A stretch of 16,887 bases of DNA from an uncultured Campylobacter sp. Lineage in GTDB: Bacteria; Actinomycetota; Actinomycetes; Mycobacteriales; Mycobacteriaceae. A program made the position numbers and the translations under genes. Below are positions 1 to 6,873 of the stretch, piece by piece (positions within the stretch are counted from its first letter, which is position 1; the number at the start of each line of letters is the position of its first letter). The notes below the pieces were generated by a model that saw only the letters and a program-made list of their open reading frames with translations, ran no database searches and was not told the DNA's origin. The DNA lies in contig CALTYW010000039.1 in the NCBI GenBank assembly GCA_943913625.1, forward strand, positions 1-16,887. Direction: 5' to 3'.

Positions 1-199
1 TTTGGGGTGACCGATAGTGGTGAAGTTGCCACCGAGCAACCATGTTGGCAGCAGGTGCGGGTAAAGGCGTGCAAGCCGGTATACGTGACTTGACCCGACG
101 AGCGGCTGTCCATACGCCAACTATCGTATAGAAGAGGTCAGGAATAGGCCGCATCTGGCGTTAGCGTTGATGGTTGAAACCTCGCGAAAGGAGCCCTTC
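1..199. other. Non-coding upstream region of the NmrA-like gene
   Basis: I see no gene here. There is a short inverted repeat, ATACG (112-116) and CGTAT (125-129), with an 8-base loop. TATAGA at 127-132 could be a -10 box for the gene at 200, but I find no convincing -35 at the right distance. The ribosome binding site AAAGGAG lies at 187-193. Confidence 0.4.
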
Positions 200-1069
200 A
201 TGAAAATCGCGGTGATGACCCCGATGGGTCACGTCGGGAAGCATTTGACATCTGCGCTGATTCGAGGCGGGATACGGCCCCTGCTTCTTACTCGCAATCC
301 CGGAAGGATCCCCACAGAAACACTCCGCTATGCCGACGCAGGGGAAGTCGATTCCACCGACCCTCGTCAAGTTGTGGCGGCGACTCGCGGGGTGGATGCT
401 GTGTACTGGGTCGATCCCAGCGTTGTTTCGGCAAACCCGCTCGCGGATTATGCACAGGCAACCCGCTCCATCGTCGAGGCGGTCGGCGCCAATGGGATCG
501 GTCGGGTCGTGTTTCAAAGCAGTGTGGGTGCCGAAAAACGTCACGGTGTCGGGGAGATCGACGGCCTTGCTGCCACTGAGGTTGCACTCAACGAGCTGGA
601 AGTTGATGTGACACATTTGCGTTGCGGATATTTTTTCACCAACTTGTTAATGGATATTGAGTCCATCCGCCGGGGCCGGTTAAGTACAGTGCTCCCCCTC
701 GACCGTCCAATGAGTTGGGTCGCTCCGCGTGATATCGCCGATATCGCGGCCTTGACATTACTCAATCCCGACTGGAGAGGCCATCGCGTCCAGGCGGTGC
801 ATGGGCCTCGGGACTTAACGTGGAATGATGTCGCTGCCATCTTGTCGCGGCGCCTCAATTACCCGGTGCGAGTGGAACAAATCAGTGATCGCCAGATGCG
901 CGAGCGTTACTTGGAGGCGGGTATGCCCCCGGGGATGGCTGATGCCGTCCTCGGCATGAGTACCGGCTTGCGTGACGATTTCCGGGCTGAGCAACAACGC
1001 ACTCTGCAGACCACGACACCCACCCATCTTTCCGGCTGGGTCGAGGAGGAGCTTATCCCCGCCCTTTAG
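200..1069 (+). CDS. NmrA/SDR-type NAD(P)-binding oxidoreductase-like protein
   Basis: A 289-residue protein of the atypical short-chain dehydrogenase group (NmrA, quinone-oxidoreductase-2-like). The N-terminus MKIAVMTPMGHVGKHL gives the beta strand and glycine-rich turn (GxxG) of a Rossmann fold that binds NAD(P). GVDAVYWVDP and GIGRVVFQSSVGAE match the later core strands of the family, and the C-terminal half has the usual substrate-lobe character (WVAPRDIADIAALTLL). Members act as redox sensors or NADPH-dependent reductases in the cytoplasm; the substrate cannot be read from the sequence. The ATG at 200 is chosen over the in-frame ATG at 167 because AAAGGAG (187-193) sits 6 bases before it. 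The gene is more AT-rich by eye than the proA to lepA core and stands alone, which suggests it was acquired. Family confidence is high, function low. Confidence 0.85.
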   Translation: MKIAVMTPMGHVGKHLTSALIRGGIRPLLLTRNPGRIPTETLRYADAGEVDSTDPRQVVAATRGVDAVYWVDPSVVSANPLADYAQATRSIVEAVGANGIGRVVFQSSVGAEKRHGVGEIDGLAATEVALNELEVDVTHLRCGYFFTNLLMDIESIRRGRLSTVLPLDRPMSWVAPRDIADIAALTLLNPDWRGHRVQAVHGPRDLTWNDVAAILSRRLNYPVRVEQISDRQMRERYLEAGMPPGMADAVLGMSTGLRDDFRAEQQRTLQTTTPTHLSGWVEEELIPAL

Positions 1070-1369
1070 CTCCGGGGCCCGGATGGCGTTGCTGGGGTAC
1101 CTCACAGTCTCGTGAACGCTTGGGTGCTCATCTGCCCCAAGCAACGCCCCACCGGGGAGTAGTTCGCAGCACCCGTTTTCGGACCCGTGCGCACTGGGGG
1201 CCGCTGTTCGCCGGCGATCAGAGCTGTAAAGAACCCATAAAATCTCTCCGTAGGGGGTACTGGCCCGTAGCGCCCAGTTGCTACTACTTGGGCAGATCGC
1301 GCCTATATCGAAGTGGCGATCTGCCTCATGTCACGCGCTGATAACTGCTACAGAAGGAAGTGCCTGGTC
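1070..1369. other. Intergenic stretch without a recognisable gene
   Basis: The only plus-strand open frame here (1120-1341) encodes an arginine-rich, low-complexity translation without domain character or a ribosome binding site, so I do not call it. The stretch holds a perfect inverted repeat at 1291-1325 and the GAAGGAAG ribosome binding site (1353-1360) of the broken gene that follows. Confidence 0.5.
1291..1325. repeat. Perfect 10-bp inverted repeat, 15-base loop
   Basis: GGCAGATCGC (1291-1300) and GCGATCTGCC (1316-1325) are exact reverse complements separated by 15 bases. No T-tract follows on either strand, so a classical terminator is unlikely. Its place 45 bases before the start of the decayed membrane-protein gene would suit an operator or an mRNA hairpin. 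No binding protein can be named. Confidence 0.55.
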
Positions 1370-1620
1370 GTGGAGAAAGCTCACCGCACCGCGTATATCT
1401 ACCCGATTTTGTGGCGGTTTGGATCGCAACACCGTTTATGGGTGATCGCGTTCCCATGTGGGGCCAATGGCTCTATTGGGTTGTCTTGATCGTGGCATCT
1501 GTTCCGGGGCTTGTTATGGAGGTGCGGGATAAGCGCCCCTGCTGGGGATATTGTCTGTTCTTGCCTTGTTTGCCTGGCGGATCGCTCTCGCGGTGGAGTT
1601 GTCGTCGGGGCCGTTTACAA
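1370..1620 (+). pseudogene. Small membrane protein, broken by two apparent 1-base losses
   Basis: GTG at 1370 has GAAGGAAG (1353-1360) 9 bases upstream and opens frame 2 with VEKAHRTAYIYPILW. Coding character moves to frame 1 at about 1456 (MWGQWLYWVVLIVASVPG) and to frame 3 at about 1539 (LLGILSVLALFAWRIALA). Both switches fall at short C runs (1453-1455 and 1536-1539), and adding one C at each would restore a single frame. The rebuilt product has a basic, aromatic N-terminus and two or three hydrophobic helices, like a small integral membrane protein. I do not recognise the family. The 3' limit is uncertain because frame 3 runs on into the next gene; I end it just before the hairpin at 1623. 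It is either a decayed gene or a low-quality sequence patch. Confidence 0.55.
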
Positions 1621-1622
1621 CG

Positions 1623-1652
1623 CCCGCGAACACACGTTGGCACGTTCGCGGG
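1623..1652 (+). terminator. Terminator-like hairpin
   Basis: CCCGCGAAC (1623-1631) and GTTCGCGGG (1644-1652) form a perfect 9-bp stem with a 12-base loop. ACTCGTTTGTCAGTTT follows, which is only moderately T-rich. Its place between the broken membrane gene and the dehydrogenase suits an intrinsic terminator on the plus strand. The weak T-tract leaves an operator possible. Confidence 0.5.
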
Positions 1653-1741
1653 ACTCGTTTGTCAGTTTCCCAGGGGCGGCACCGGTGCGGTCTTGGACAC
1701 TTAAATGGTGTGAATGCCGAGGCTGGAGGTCGAGTTGTCCG

Positions 1742-1747
1742 TACGCT
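1742..1747 (+). promoter_or_regulatory. Putative -10 box of the dehydrogenase gene
   Basis: TACGCT fits TAnnnT and ends 8 bases before the ATG at 1756, giving a predicted transcript start at or next to the start codon. No strong -35 and no good Shine-Dalgarno are visible. It resembles the other leaderless-type promoters in this window. Confidence 0.35.
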
Positions 1748-1755
1748 GGGTAGGC

Positions 1756-2676
1756 ATGAAGTTCACGTATTTGCCAAAGCCCAAAGACGAGCCGATCGCC
1801 GCACTGGAGGCGGAAGGCCACGAGCACGTCGCCCTAGAGGACAACCCGGACCTCGTCCTCTTCCGGGGCGGACCGGACGACTTCCCGGACGAACTGCCGG
1901 AGAGCGTGAAAGTGGTCCAGATCGTCTACGCCGGCGTGGAGGCGCTGCTGGAAAACGGCACGTTGGAAAAGCACGCGGCGAACGGCGTGCGCTTCGCCAA
2001 CGCCGGCGGGCTGTACGACGACACAGTCGCCGAATCCGCTCTAGCCTTGCTGCTCGCGGTCGAACACCGCATCAAGGCGGTGGACCGGGAGTGGAATAAC
2101 CTCCAGCTGTTCGAGGAGAAGCAATACCTCTTCGACGATAAGAAATTGGCGCTGATCGGCGCGGGCGGCATCGGCAAGACACTCATCCGGTTCCTCGAGC
2201 CTTTCGGCATGGACATCACGGCTGTGAACCGCTCCGGCAACGAAGTCGAGGGCGCCAACCGCACCGTGAAGATGGAAGATGCGGAAAACGTGTGGGCGGA
2301 GAACGACTACTTTGTTCTTCTCACACCGCTGACGGAGGAAACCCGCCACATGGTCGACGCCGACACGCTGGCCAAGATGAAGAAGACGGCGGTGGTGATC
2401 AACGTGGGTCGCGGGCCCCTGATCAACACCGGCGACCTCACCGACGCTCTGCACAACAGCACGATTCGCGGCGCCGGACTCGATGTCACCGAGCCGGAGC
2501 CGCTGCCAGCGGACCACCCGTTGTGGGAACTGGACAACTGCGTGATCACCCCGCACGTGGCTAACATCCCGCGCTACATGAAGCGCCGCATCGGCGCGCT
2601 GACCCAGAAGAACTGGGGACTGTTTGAGTCGGGCGAGGTCATGGCCACCGAGGTGGATGTAGAGGCCGGTTACTAG
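1756..2676 (+). CDS. D-isomer-specific 2-hydroxyacid dehydrogenase
   Basis: A 306-residue cytoplasmic NAD(P)-dependent dehydrogenase of the D-2-hydroxyacid family (phosphoglycerate, glyoxylate and hydroxypyruvate reductase relatives). The nucleotide-binding loop IGAGGIGKT lies near residues 134-142. The catalytic set is visible as Arg219 in NVGRGPLI, Glu248 in DVTEPEPLP and His267 in TPHVA. The ATG at 1756 (MKFTYLPKPK) is preferred to the start at 1714, which would add an uncharacteristic 14-residue tail. In corynebacteria this gene, often labelled unkdh, lies between proB and proA; here the upstream neighbour is an accessory block and proA follows after an inserted vapBC pair. The true substrate is unknown, and a 3-phosphoglycerate dehydrogenase label would be over-precise. 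Its last 4 bases overlap the tail of the convergent vapC. Confidence 0.9.
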   Translation: MKFTYLPKPKDEPIAALEAEGHEHVALEDNPDLVLFRGGPDDFPDELPESVKVVQIVYAGVEALLENGTLEKHAANGVRFANAGGLYDDTVAESALALLLAVEHRIKAVDREWNNLQLFEEKQYLFDDKKLALIGAGGIGKTLIRFLEPFGMDITAVNRSGNEVEGANRTVKMEDAENVWAENDYFVLLTPLTEETRHMVDADTLAKMKKTAVVINVGRGPLINTGDLTDALHNSTIRGAGLDVTEPEPLPADHPLWELDNCVITPHVANIPRYMKRRIGALTQKNWGLFESGEVMATEVDVEAGY

Positions 2677-3062
2677 GAGATCAGGATGATTCGGGCTGCC
2701 GTAGGAGCTGAAGCGAGCCGTTTATCCGTAGTCACCACGGGCTCGTTGAGATATTCCCCAAGTGCTAAATAGGTTGCATCATAGGCCGAGAGATTGTTCC
2801 TCATCGCCCAGATTCGATGCGCGAGCTTGCTGTGTCCGTGGAATTGAATGTCAAGCTGGCTCACAATGGTAGCCGATTCATTTGAGCGGCTCTCGCTGAT
2901 CACCCCTGAGCGGGCATAGCGTCGCAGAACTTGGAAGGCTTCGGGGATAAGCAACTGCGGTGCGTGTAAATCTTTTTGTTGGTCGGCAATGAGTTCCGCA
3001 ACACGGATCCCCTTGTCGGTTCTCATTAGCAGCTCGATTACCGCAGAGGTATCCAGAACCAT
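2673..3062 (-). CDS. vapC: VapC-type PIN-domain ribonuclease toxin
   Basis: A 129-residue PIN-domain protein, about the usual VapC length. The four acidic residues that bind Mg2+ are in place: Asp4 (MVLDTSAVIELL), Glu41 (IPEAF), Asp95 (AYDATYLALG) and Asp113 (VTTDKRLA). VapC toxins cut specific RNAs, often tRNAs, when freed from their antitoxin. The ATG overlaps the TAA stop of vapB by one base (TAATG on the minus strand), so the pair is translationally coupled. The active site looks intact. Base use is more AT-rich by eye than the flanking core genes, which suits an acquired module. The 3' end overlaps the dehydrogenase stop by 4 bases, so the module fits tightly into the gap. Confidence 0.9.
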   Translation of the reverse strand: MVLDTSAVIELLMRTDKGIRVAELIADQQKDLHAPQLLIPEAFQVLRRYARSGVISESRSNESATIVSQLDIQFHGHSKLAHRIWAMRNNLSAYDATYLALGEYLNEPVVTTDKRLASAPTAARIILIS

Positions 3063-3292
3063 TATCTCGCGTCCCGCTCCGCTCGGATGGATCCCACAAC
3101 CGATTCGGAACTGAGCGGAACCGAAGGTAAGTCAGCAAGTCTGTTGAGCACCTCGCGCCTGCTTGGCCGGCTGAGTGTCGCTTGAAGCTCTAACAAGATG
3201 AAATCAGACACAGTCAACCTTTTTTGCTCAGCACCTTCCTGCAGACGACGCATCAGATCGTCCGGAACGTTGAGAAGCTGAATCTCTGCCAT
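3062..3292 (-). CDS. vapB: VapB/FitA-like ribbon-helix-helix antitoxin
   Basis: A 76-residue protein. The N-terminal half, MAEIQLLNVPDDLMRRLQ and then LTVSDFILLEL, has the strand-helix-helix pattern of FitA/VapB-type ribbon-helix-helix antitoxins. The basic, disordered-looking C-terminus (about residues 44-76) would wrap the toxin. Such proteins neutralise VapC and repress their own operon as a complex with it. ATG at 3292 is chosen over an upstream extension to 3379 because the RHH domain begins there and because a -35/-10 pair ends 6 bases before it, with no Shine-Dalgarno. The gene is divergent from proA and coupled to vapC by TAATG. Confidence 0.85.
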   Translation of the reverse strand: MAEIQLLNVPDDLMRRLQEGAEQKRLTVSDFILLELQATLSRPSRREVLNRLADLPSVPLSSESVVGSIRAERDAR

Positions 3293-3298
3293 ATTGAA

Positions 3299-3327
3299 AG
3301 AGTGTCGGGTGCAAGCTGCCTTGTCAA
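3299..3327 (-). promoter_or_regulatory. Putative vapBC promoter, leaderless type
   Basis: On the minus strand TTGACA (3327-3322), a 17-base spacer and CACTCT (3304-3299) are followed by 6 bases and the vapB ATG. The -35 is a consensus match and the -10 is weak. This geometry places transcription at or near the A of the start codon. Confidence 0.5.
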
Positions 3328-3339
3328 GGGTGTGCAAGC
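3309..3339. repeat. Direct repeats GTGCAAGC flanking the vapBC -35
   Basis: GTGCAAGC occurs at 3309-3316 and again at 3332-3339, 23 bases apart and on either side of the vapBC -35 hexamer. The spacing is close to two helical turns, which would suit operator half-sites for a VapB or VapBC complex. The repeat is short and may be chance. Confidence 0.35.
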
Positions 3340-3351
3340 GCCGGGTACCAT
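3321..3351 (+). promoter_or_regulatory. Putative proA promoter, leaderless type
   Basis: TACCAT (3346-3351) fits TAnnnT and ends 6 bases before the proA ATG at 3358, so the transcript would start at or beside the start codon. TTGTCA (3321-3326) is a possible -35 with a long 19-base spacer. It overlaps the vapBC -35 on the other strand, so the two promoters may interfere. Confidence 0.45.
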
Positions 3352-3357
3352 TGTCCC

Positions 3358-4641
3358 ATGACACAGACACCCGAGGCACGGCAGGCGGAGCGCGACGAGG
3401 TCATCGCCAAGGCCCGCAAGGCGAAAGAGGTCGCGCCAGCCGTCGCGGCCCTGCCAACCGCCCGCAAGGACGAGGTGCTCACCGCCGCCGCCGACGCGCT
3501 TCAGGCCCGCGCGGAGGAGATCCTCGAGGCGAACGAGTGCGACCTCGCCGACGGCCGCGCCAATAATATGGACGAATCCCTGCTGGACCGCCTCGCCCTG
3601 GACGCCGCCCGCATCGAAGGCATCGCCGACGGCCTGCGCCAGGTGGCCGGCCTGCCAGACCCGGTGGGGGAGGTGCTCACCGGCCGCACGATGTATAACG
3701 GCATCCAGATGAAGCAGGTTCGCGTGCCACTGGGCGTGATGGGCATGGTCTACGAGGCGCGCCCGAACGTCACGGTCGACGCGTTCGGCCTCGCGTTGAA
3801 GTCCGGCAACGTGGCGCTGCTGCGCGGCTCCAAAACTGCGCGGTACTCCAACGCCAAGCTGGTGGAGATTCTGCAGGACACCCTCGCCGCCCACGACCTG
3901 CCGCGGGAGACGGTCCAGCTGCTGCCGTGCGAGTCCCACGATTCCGTGCAAGATTTGATCTCCGCACGCGGTCTCGTGGACGTGGTCATTCCCCGTGGCA
4001 GCGCGCGGCTTATCAACGCCGTGGTCACCGGCGCCACCGTCCCCACCATCGAGACGGGCACCGGCAACTGCCACTTCTACATCGACAAAGCCGCGGACCT
4101 AGACAAGGCGATCGCCATGCTCATCAACGGCAAGACGCGCCGGGTGAGCGTGTGCAACGCCACCGAGACAGTGCTTATCGACGCTGCGCTGCCCGACTCC
4201 GACAAGGCCCGCATCATTGAGGCGCTTGAGGGGGCTGGGGTTAAGGTGCACGGGGACGTCGATACGCATGCTGCTTTTGGTGCGCGTGTGGAAGCCGCGA
4301 CGGAGGCGGACTTCGCCGAGGAGTACTTGAGCATGGATATCGCGAGCGCGGTCGTCGACGGTGTCGACGGGGCCATCGCGCACATCGCGCGGTACTCGAG
4401 CGGCCACACGGATGCGATTGCGTCCCAAGACGCAGATGCTTTGCGACGCTTTGCCACAACCGTCGATTCCGCCGCCGTCATGCTGAATGCCTCCACCGCC
4501 TTCACCGACGGTGAGCAGTACGGATTCGGCGCGGAGATCGGCATCTCCACCCAGAAGCTGCACGCGCGCGGGCCGATGGCGTTGCCCGAGCTGACCACGA
4601 CTAAGTGGATCCTGGAAGGCACCGGGCAAACCCGTGCGTAG
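3358..4641 (+). CDS. proA: Gamma-glutamyl phosphate reductase
   Basis: A 427-residue cytoplasmic enzyme, the normal ProA length. It reduces L-glutamyl 5-phosphate to glutamate 5-semialdehyde with NADPH, the second step of proline synthesis. It has the aldehyde-dehydrogenase fold. [20 protein letters not shown] is the ProA family signature, [14 protein letters not shown] follows in the middle of the protein, and Cys266 in VSVCNATE is the expected catalytic cysteine. The ATG at 3358 has no Shine-Dalgarno but has a -10-like box 6 bases upstream. In corynebacteria proA usually follows proB and the dehydrogenase gene directly; here a divergent vapBC pair separates it from the dehydrogenase, so it must have its own promoter. 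Confidence 0.97.
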   Translation: MTQTPEARQAERDEVIAKARKAKEVAPAVAALPTARKDEVLTAAADALQARAEEILEANECDLADGRANNMDESLLDRLALDAARIEGIADGLRQVAGLPDPVGEVLTGRTMYNGIQMKQVRVPLGVMGMVYEARPNVTVDAFGLALKSGNVALLRGSKTARYSNAKLVEILQDTLAAHDLPRETVQLLPCESHDSVQDLISARGLVDVVIPRGSARLINAVVTGATVPTIETGTGNCHFYIDKAADLDKAIAMLINGKTRRVSVCNATETVLIDAALPDSDKARIIEALEGAGVKVHGDVDTHAAFGARVEAATEADFAEEYLSMDIASAVVDGVDGAIAHIARYSSGHTDAIASQDADALRRFATTVDSAAVMLNASTAFTDGEQYGFGAEIGISTQKLHARGPMALPELTTTKWILEGTGQTRA

Positions 4642-4660
4642 CTGCTGATGAGACAATAAG

Positions 4661-4687
4661 CGCCCGCCCAGCTAATGTAAGCGGGCG
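4661..4687. repeat. 7-bp inverted repeat enclosing the cutinase -10 box
   Basis: CGCCCGC (4661-4667) and GCGGGCG (4681-4687) are exact reverse complements around a 13-base loop. The loop holds TAATGT (4673-4678), and the right arm ends on the first base of the GTG start at 4687. With no T-run after it, this is more likely an operator than a terminator for proA. Confidence 0.45.
4673..4678 (+). promoter_or_regulatory. Putative -10 box of the cutinase-family gene
   Basis: TAATGT fits TAnnnT and ends 8 bases before the GTG at 4687. No good -35 is visible and there is no Shine-Dalgarno, so a leaderless or nearly leaderless message is likely. Confidence 0.45.
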
Positions 4688-5625
4688 TGTTGAACTCCCG
4701 GATTTCTTGGCGCTCGCGTTTCGCGATGCTCGCCGTTGCCTTCGTCACCGCTGTCACCGCAACCTTGAGCCCCGTCGCGCCTGTGCAGGAGGCCGAGGCT
4801 CAGACCCGCTGCCCGGCCGTCGCGGTCATCGCCGCGCGTGGATCGGGCCAGAACACCAAGGTCATTCCCACCCGCTACTCCTGGGGCGCGCCGTGGACCT
4901 CCAACGGCTGGGAGGGCGAGACTATTCGCGCCTTCCTGCGCCACGCGGAAAACCGCTACGTAGCCACCCACGGCGGCAACTCGCTGATGAAGGACGTCGA
5001 GGTCATCGGCCTGGAGCCGCGCTACTACCCGGCGACCTTCCCCGAGTACGACGTGCCAGAGGTGGCCATCCCGTCCACCCTGCTGCAGGCGGTGGGTCTT
5101 GCGGTGCAGTGGGCGAACCCGGTGCTGATGACCGCGCGCCGCGCCGGCAACGAGTTCCTGGATTCCGTGCGTATCGGCCGCGGCGGCGTGATGCAGATGG
5201 TCAACGACTACGAGCACGCCACCGGCTGCCGCCCGAAGTACGTGCTGTCCGGCTACTCCCAGGGCGCGATGATCCTGCTCGAGCACGAGCGCGAACTGGC
5301 ACGCCGCGGCCAGCTAGCCGGCGTCGTGTACTTCGGCAACCCGAACACCGCTGCCGGCGACTGGTCCACCGTGGGCGTGGCCGGCGGCGGCGCGGGCGGC
5401 ATGCTGGGCATGCTGCCGTTCAACACCAAGACCGCAGCCGCCACCCCGAACCGCGTGAACTACTGCCTGCCACTGGACGCCGTGTGCGACCTGTCCATTC
5501 CTACGCTGCAGGCGTCCCGCCCGACCGGCGGCAACCACGGCCGCTACTACCTGTGGTCCTCGCGCTGGGATAACCAGGTGTCGGATTCTTTCGGCCGCTT
5601 CGTGGATCAAGTACGATACCGCTAG
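4687..5625 (+). CDS. Secreted cutinase-family serine esterase
   Basis: A 312-residue alpha/beta hydrolase with a Sec signal peptide: basic NSRISWRSRF, a hydrophobic stretch at about residues 13-30, and a likely cut near EAEAQ (residues 35-39). The mature start RCPAVAVIAARGSGQ is typical of the cutinase family. Ser181 lies in the GYSQGA nucleophile elbow, Asp268 in LPLDAVCDLS and His284 in GGNHGRYY complete the triad, and Cys260/Cys267 could form the conserved disulfide. Family members hydrolyse ester bonds of lipids or cutin; in mycolic-acid bacteria the substrates are probably envelope or host lipids, which is inference. The GTG at 4687 is chosen for the -10 box upstream; TTG at 4690 is also possible. 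The next gene follows after 34 bases and may be co-transcribed. Confidence 0.88.
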   Translation: MLNSRISWRSRFAMLAVAFVTAVTATLSPVAPVQEAEAQTRCPAVAVIAARGSGQNTKVIPTRYSWGAPWTSNGWEGETIRAFLRHAENRYVATHGGNSLMKDVEVIGLEPRYYPATFPEYDVPEVAIPSTLLQAVGLAVQWANPVLMTARRAGNEFLDSVRIGRGGVMQMVNDYEHATGCRPKYVLSGYSQGAMILLEHERELARRGQLAGVVYFGNPNTAAGDWSTVGVAGGGAGGMLGMLPFNTKTAAATPNRVNYCLPLDAVCDLSIPTLQASRPTGGNHGRYYLWSSRWDNQVSDSFGRFVDQVRYR

Positions 5626-5659
5626 TTCTATCCACATCTGAAGTACCAACGGAGCTGCC

Positions 5660-6193
5660 ATGCACCGCTTGACCAAGGTCGCCGTCGCGGCCGCCACCAC
5701 ACTTGCCGTCGCAGGCGGTGCCGTCGCTGTTGCGGAGGAGCAGCCCAAGATTTACCGGGAATCTGAGACGCTGTGGAAGCAGAACTGTCAGTGGGAAGTG
5801 CGCGAGGACGGCACTGCAATCCTGGATGAAAACGGTGAACCGAAGCCGCGTCTCGATCCCAGGACGGGTAAGCAGATCTGCACGGTAAAGCAGGTTGAAA
5901 ACGCGAACCTCGCGGCCATGCAGGCGACACAAGGTAGCTCCGGGATTGAGGTCACGCCTGGTTGGGTAGATGAGTTGAGTAGTGGCGGAAGCAAGGAATC
6001 GTCGTCAAGCAAAGGCTCCAAAAATGAGCCGAACTGGGCCGATAAGGACAACAGCTCTTCCGAGCTGAGCGCTGGCGCGATTGTCGGCATTATCGGCGCG
6101 GTGATTGCGGCGATTGTCGGCATCTTCTGGATTTTCGTCGAAGATTTCAACATTCGTCTTATCCCCGTCGCGCCGCCGGCGCCGAGGAGGTAG
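5660..6193 (+). CDS. Small secreted protein with a C-terminal membrane anchor, unknown function
   Basis: A 177-residue protein I cannot assign to a family. It has a signal peptide (residues 1-25, ending AVAVAEE), a charged mature part with two cysteines (Cys43 and Cys74) that could pair outside the cell, a serine- and lysine-rich linker (about 107-122) and one hydrophobic helix (about 137-160). A short tail ending PVAPPAPRR follows. The expected layout is an exported domain tethered to the membrane. ATG at 5660 follows CGGAG (5650-5654). It lies 34 bases after the cutinase-family gene and 3 bases before nadD, so it may form a unit with the hydrolase, as a partner or anchor. The nadD ribosome binding site lies inside its last codons. 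Confidence 0.75.
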   Translation: MHRLTKVAVAAATTLAVAGGAVAVAEEQPKIYRESETLWKQNCQWEVREDGTAILDENGEPKPRLDPRTGKQICTVKQVENANLAAMQATQGSSGIEVTPGWVDELSSGGSKESSSSKGSKNEPNWADKDNSSSELSAGAIVGIIGAVIAAIVGIFWIFVEDFNIRLIPVAPPAPRR

Positions 6194-6196
6194 GGG

Positions 6197-6817
6197 TTGA
6201 GCAGGCACTACGCGGCATCGCTGGACGGCGCGCGACGCATCGGCGTGATGGGCGGCACCTTCGACCCCGTCCACCACGGCCACCTGGTGGCGGCGAGCGA
6301 AGTCGCGGACCGTTTCAACCTCGACGAGGTCATCTTCGTCCCCACCGGCCAGCCGTGGCAGAAGGCAGGCAAGAAGATCTCGCCGGCGGAGGACCGCTAC
6401 CTGATGACGGTGATCGCCACCGCGTCGAACCCGCGCTTTTCGGTTTCGCGCGTGGATATTGACCGCGGCGGGCCGACGTACACCATCGATACGCTGCGCG
6501 ACCTGCGCAAAGAGTTCCCGGACGAGGCCCTGTACTTCATCACCGGCGCCGACGCGCTGAGTTCGATCATGTCTTGGCACGACTGGGAAGAGATGTTCAC
6601 TCTCGCCGAGTTCGTCGGCGTGACCCGCCCCGGGTACGACTTGAGCGAGGACATGCTGCCGGCTGACATTCAAGAGCGTGTGCACCTGGTGGAGATCCCC
6701 GCGATGGCGATTTCTTCGACGGATTGCCGCGAACGCGCCAGCCAGGGCCGCCCCGTCTGGTACTTGGTGCCGGATGGCGTGGTGCAATACATCGCAAAGA
6801 ATTCGCTGTACTCCTAA
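6197..6817 (+). CDS. nadD: Nicotinate-nucleotide adenylyltransferase
   Basis: A 206-residue cytoplasmic enzyme that joins nicotinate mononucleotide and ATP to form deamido-NAD, a late step of NAD synthesis. The nucleotidyltransferase signature [12 protein letters not shown] lies at residues 19-30 and the second ATP-binding motif ISSTDCR near 172-178. [14 protein letters not shown] is the expected middle motif. The TTG at 6197 is supported by GAGGAGG (6184-6190) six bases upstream, and no better start lies ahead of the signature. It opens the tight group nadD-rsfS-phosphatase-degV, which is conserved in corynebacteria and mycobacteria. Confidence 0.96.
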   Translation: MSRHYAASLDGARRIGVMGGTFDPVHHGHLVAASEVADRFNLDEVIFVPTGQPWQKAGKKISPAEDRYLMTVIATASNPRFSVSRVDIDRGGPTYTIDTLRDLRKEFPDEALYFITGADALSSIMSWHDWEEMFTLAEFVGVTRPGYDLSEDMLPADIQERVHLVEIPAMAISSTDCRERASQGRPVWYLVPDGVVQYIAKNSLYS

Positions 6818-6873
6818 AACCGTGGGACAATAGGCGGGTCTGTCTTGCCCGTACCCCGAAAGGACCTCCCCAG

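Noticed and set aside
1120..1341. Open frame of 73 codons on the plus strand in the intergenic region
   Set aside because: The translation is arginine-rich without domain or membrane pattern, and there is no ribosome binding site.
1453..1539. Programmed ribosomal frameshift in the broken membrane gene
   Set aside because: Neither site has a classical slippery heptamer with a downstream structure, and two shifts in 90 bases are better explained by decay or sequence error.
3293..3379. N-terminal extension of vapB to 3379
   Set aside because: It would cross the proA start and the vapB promoter, and the RHH domain begins at the ATG at 3292.
4077..4757. Long open frames on the minus strand opposite proA
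   Set aside because: They are high-GC shadows of proA; the translations are low-complexity (serine, alanine, arginine) and the plus-strand gene is certain.
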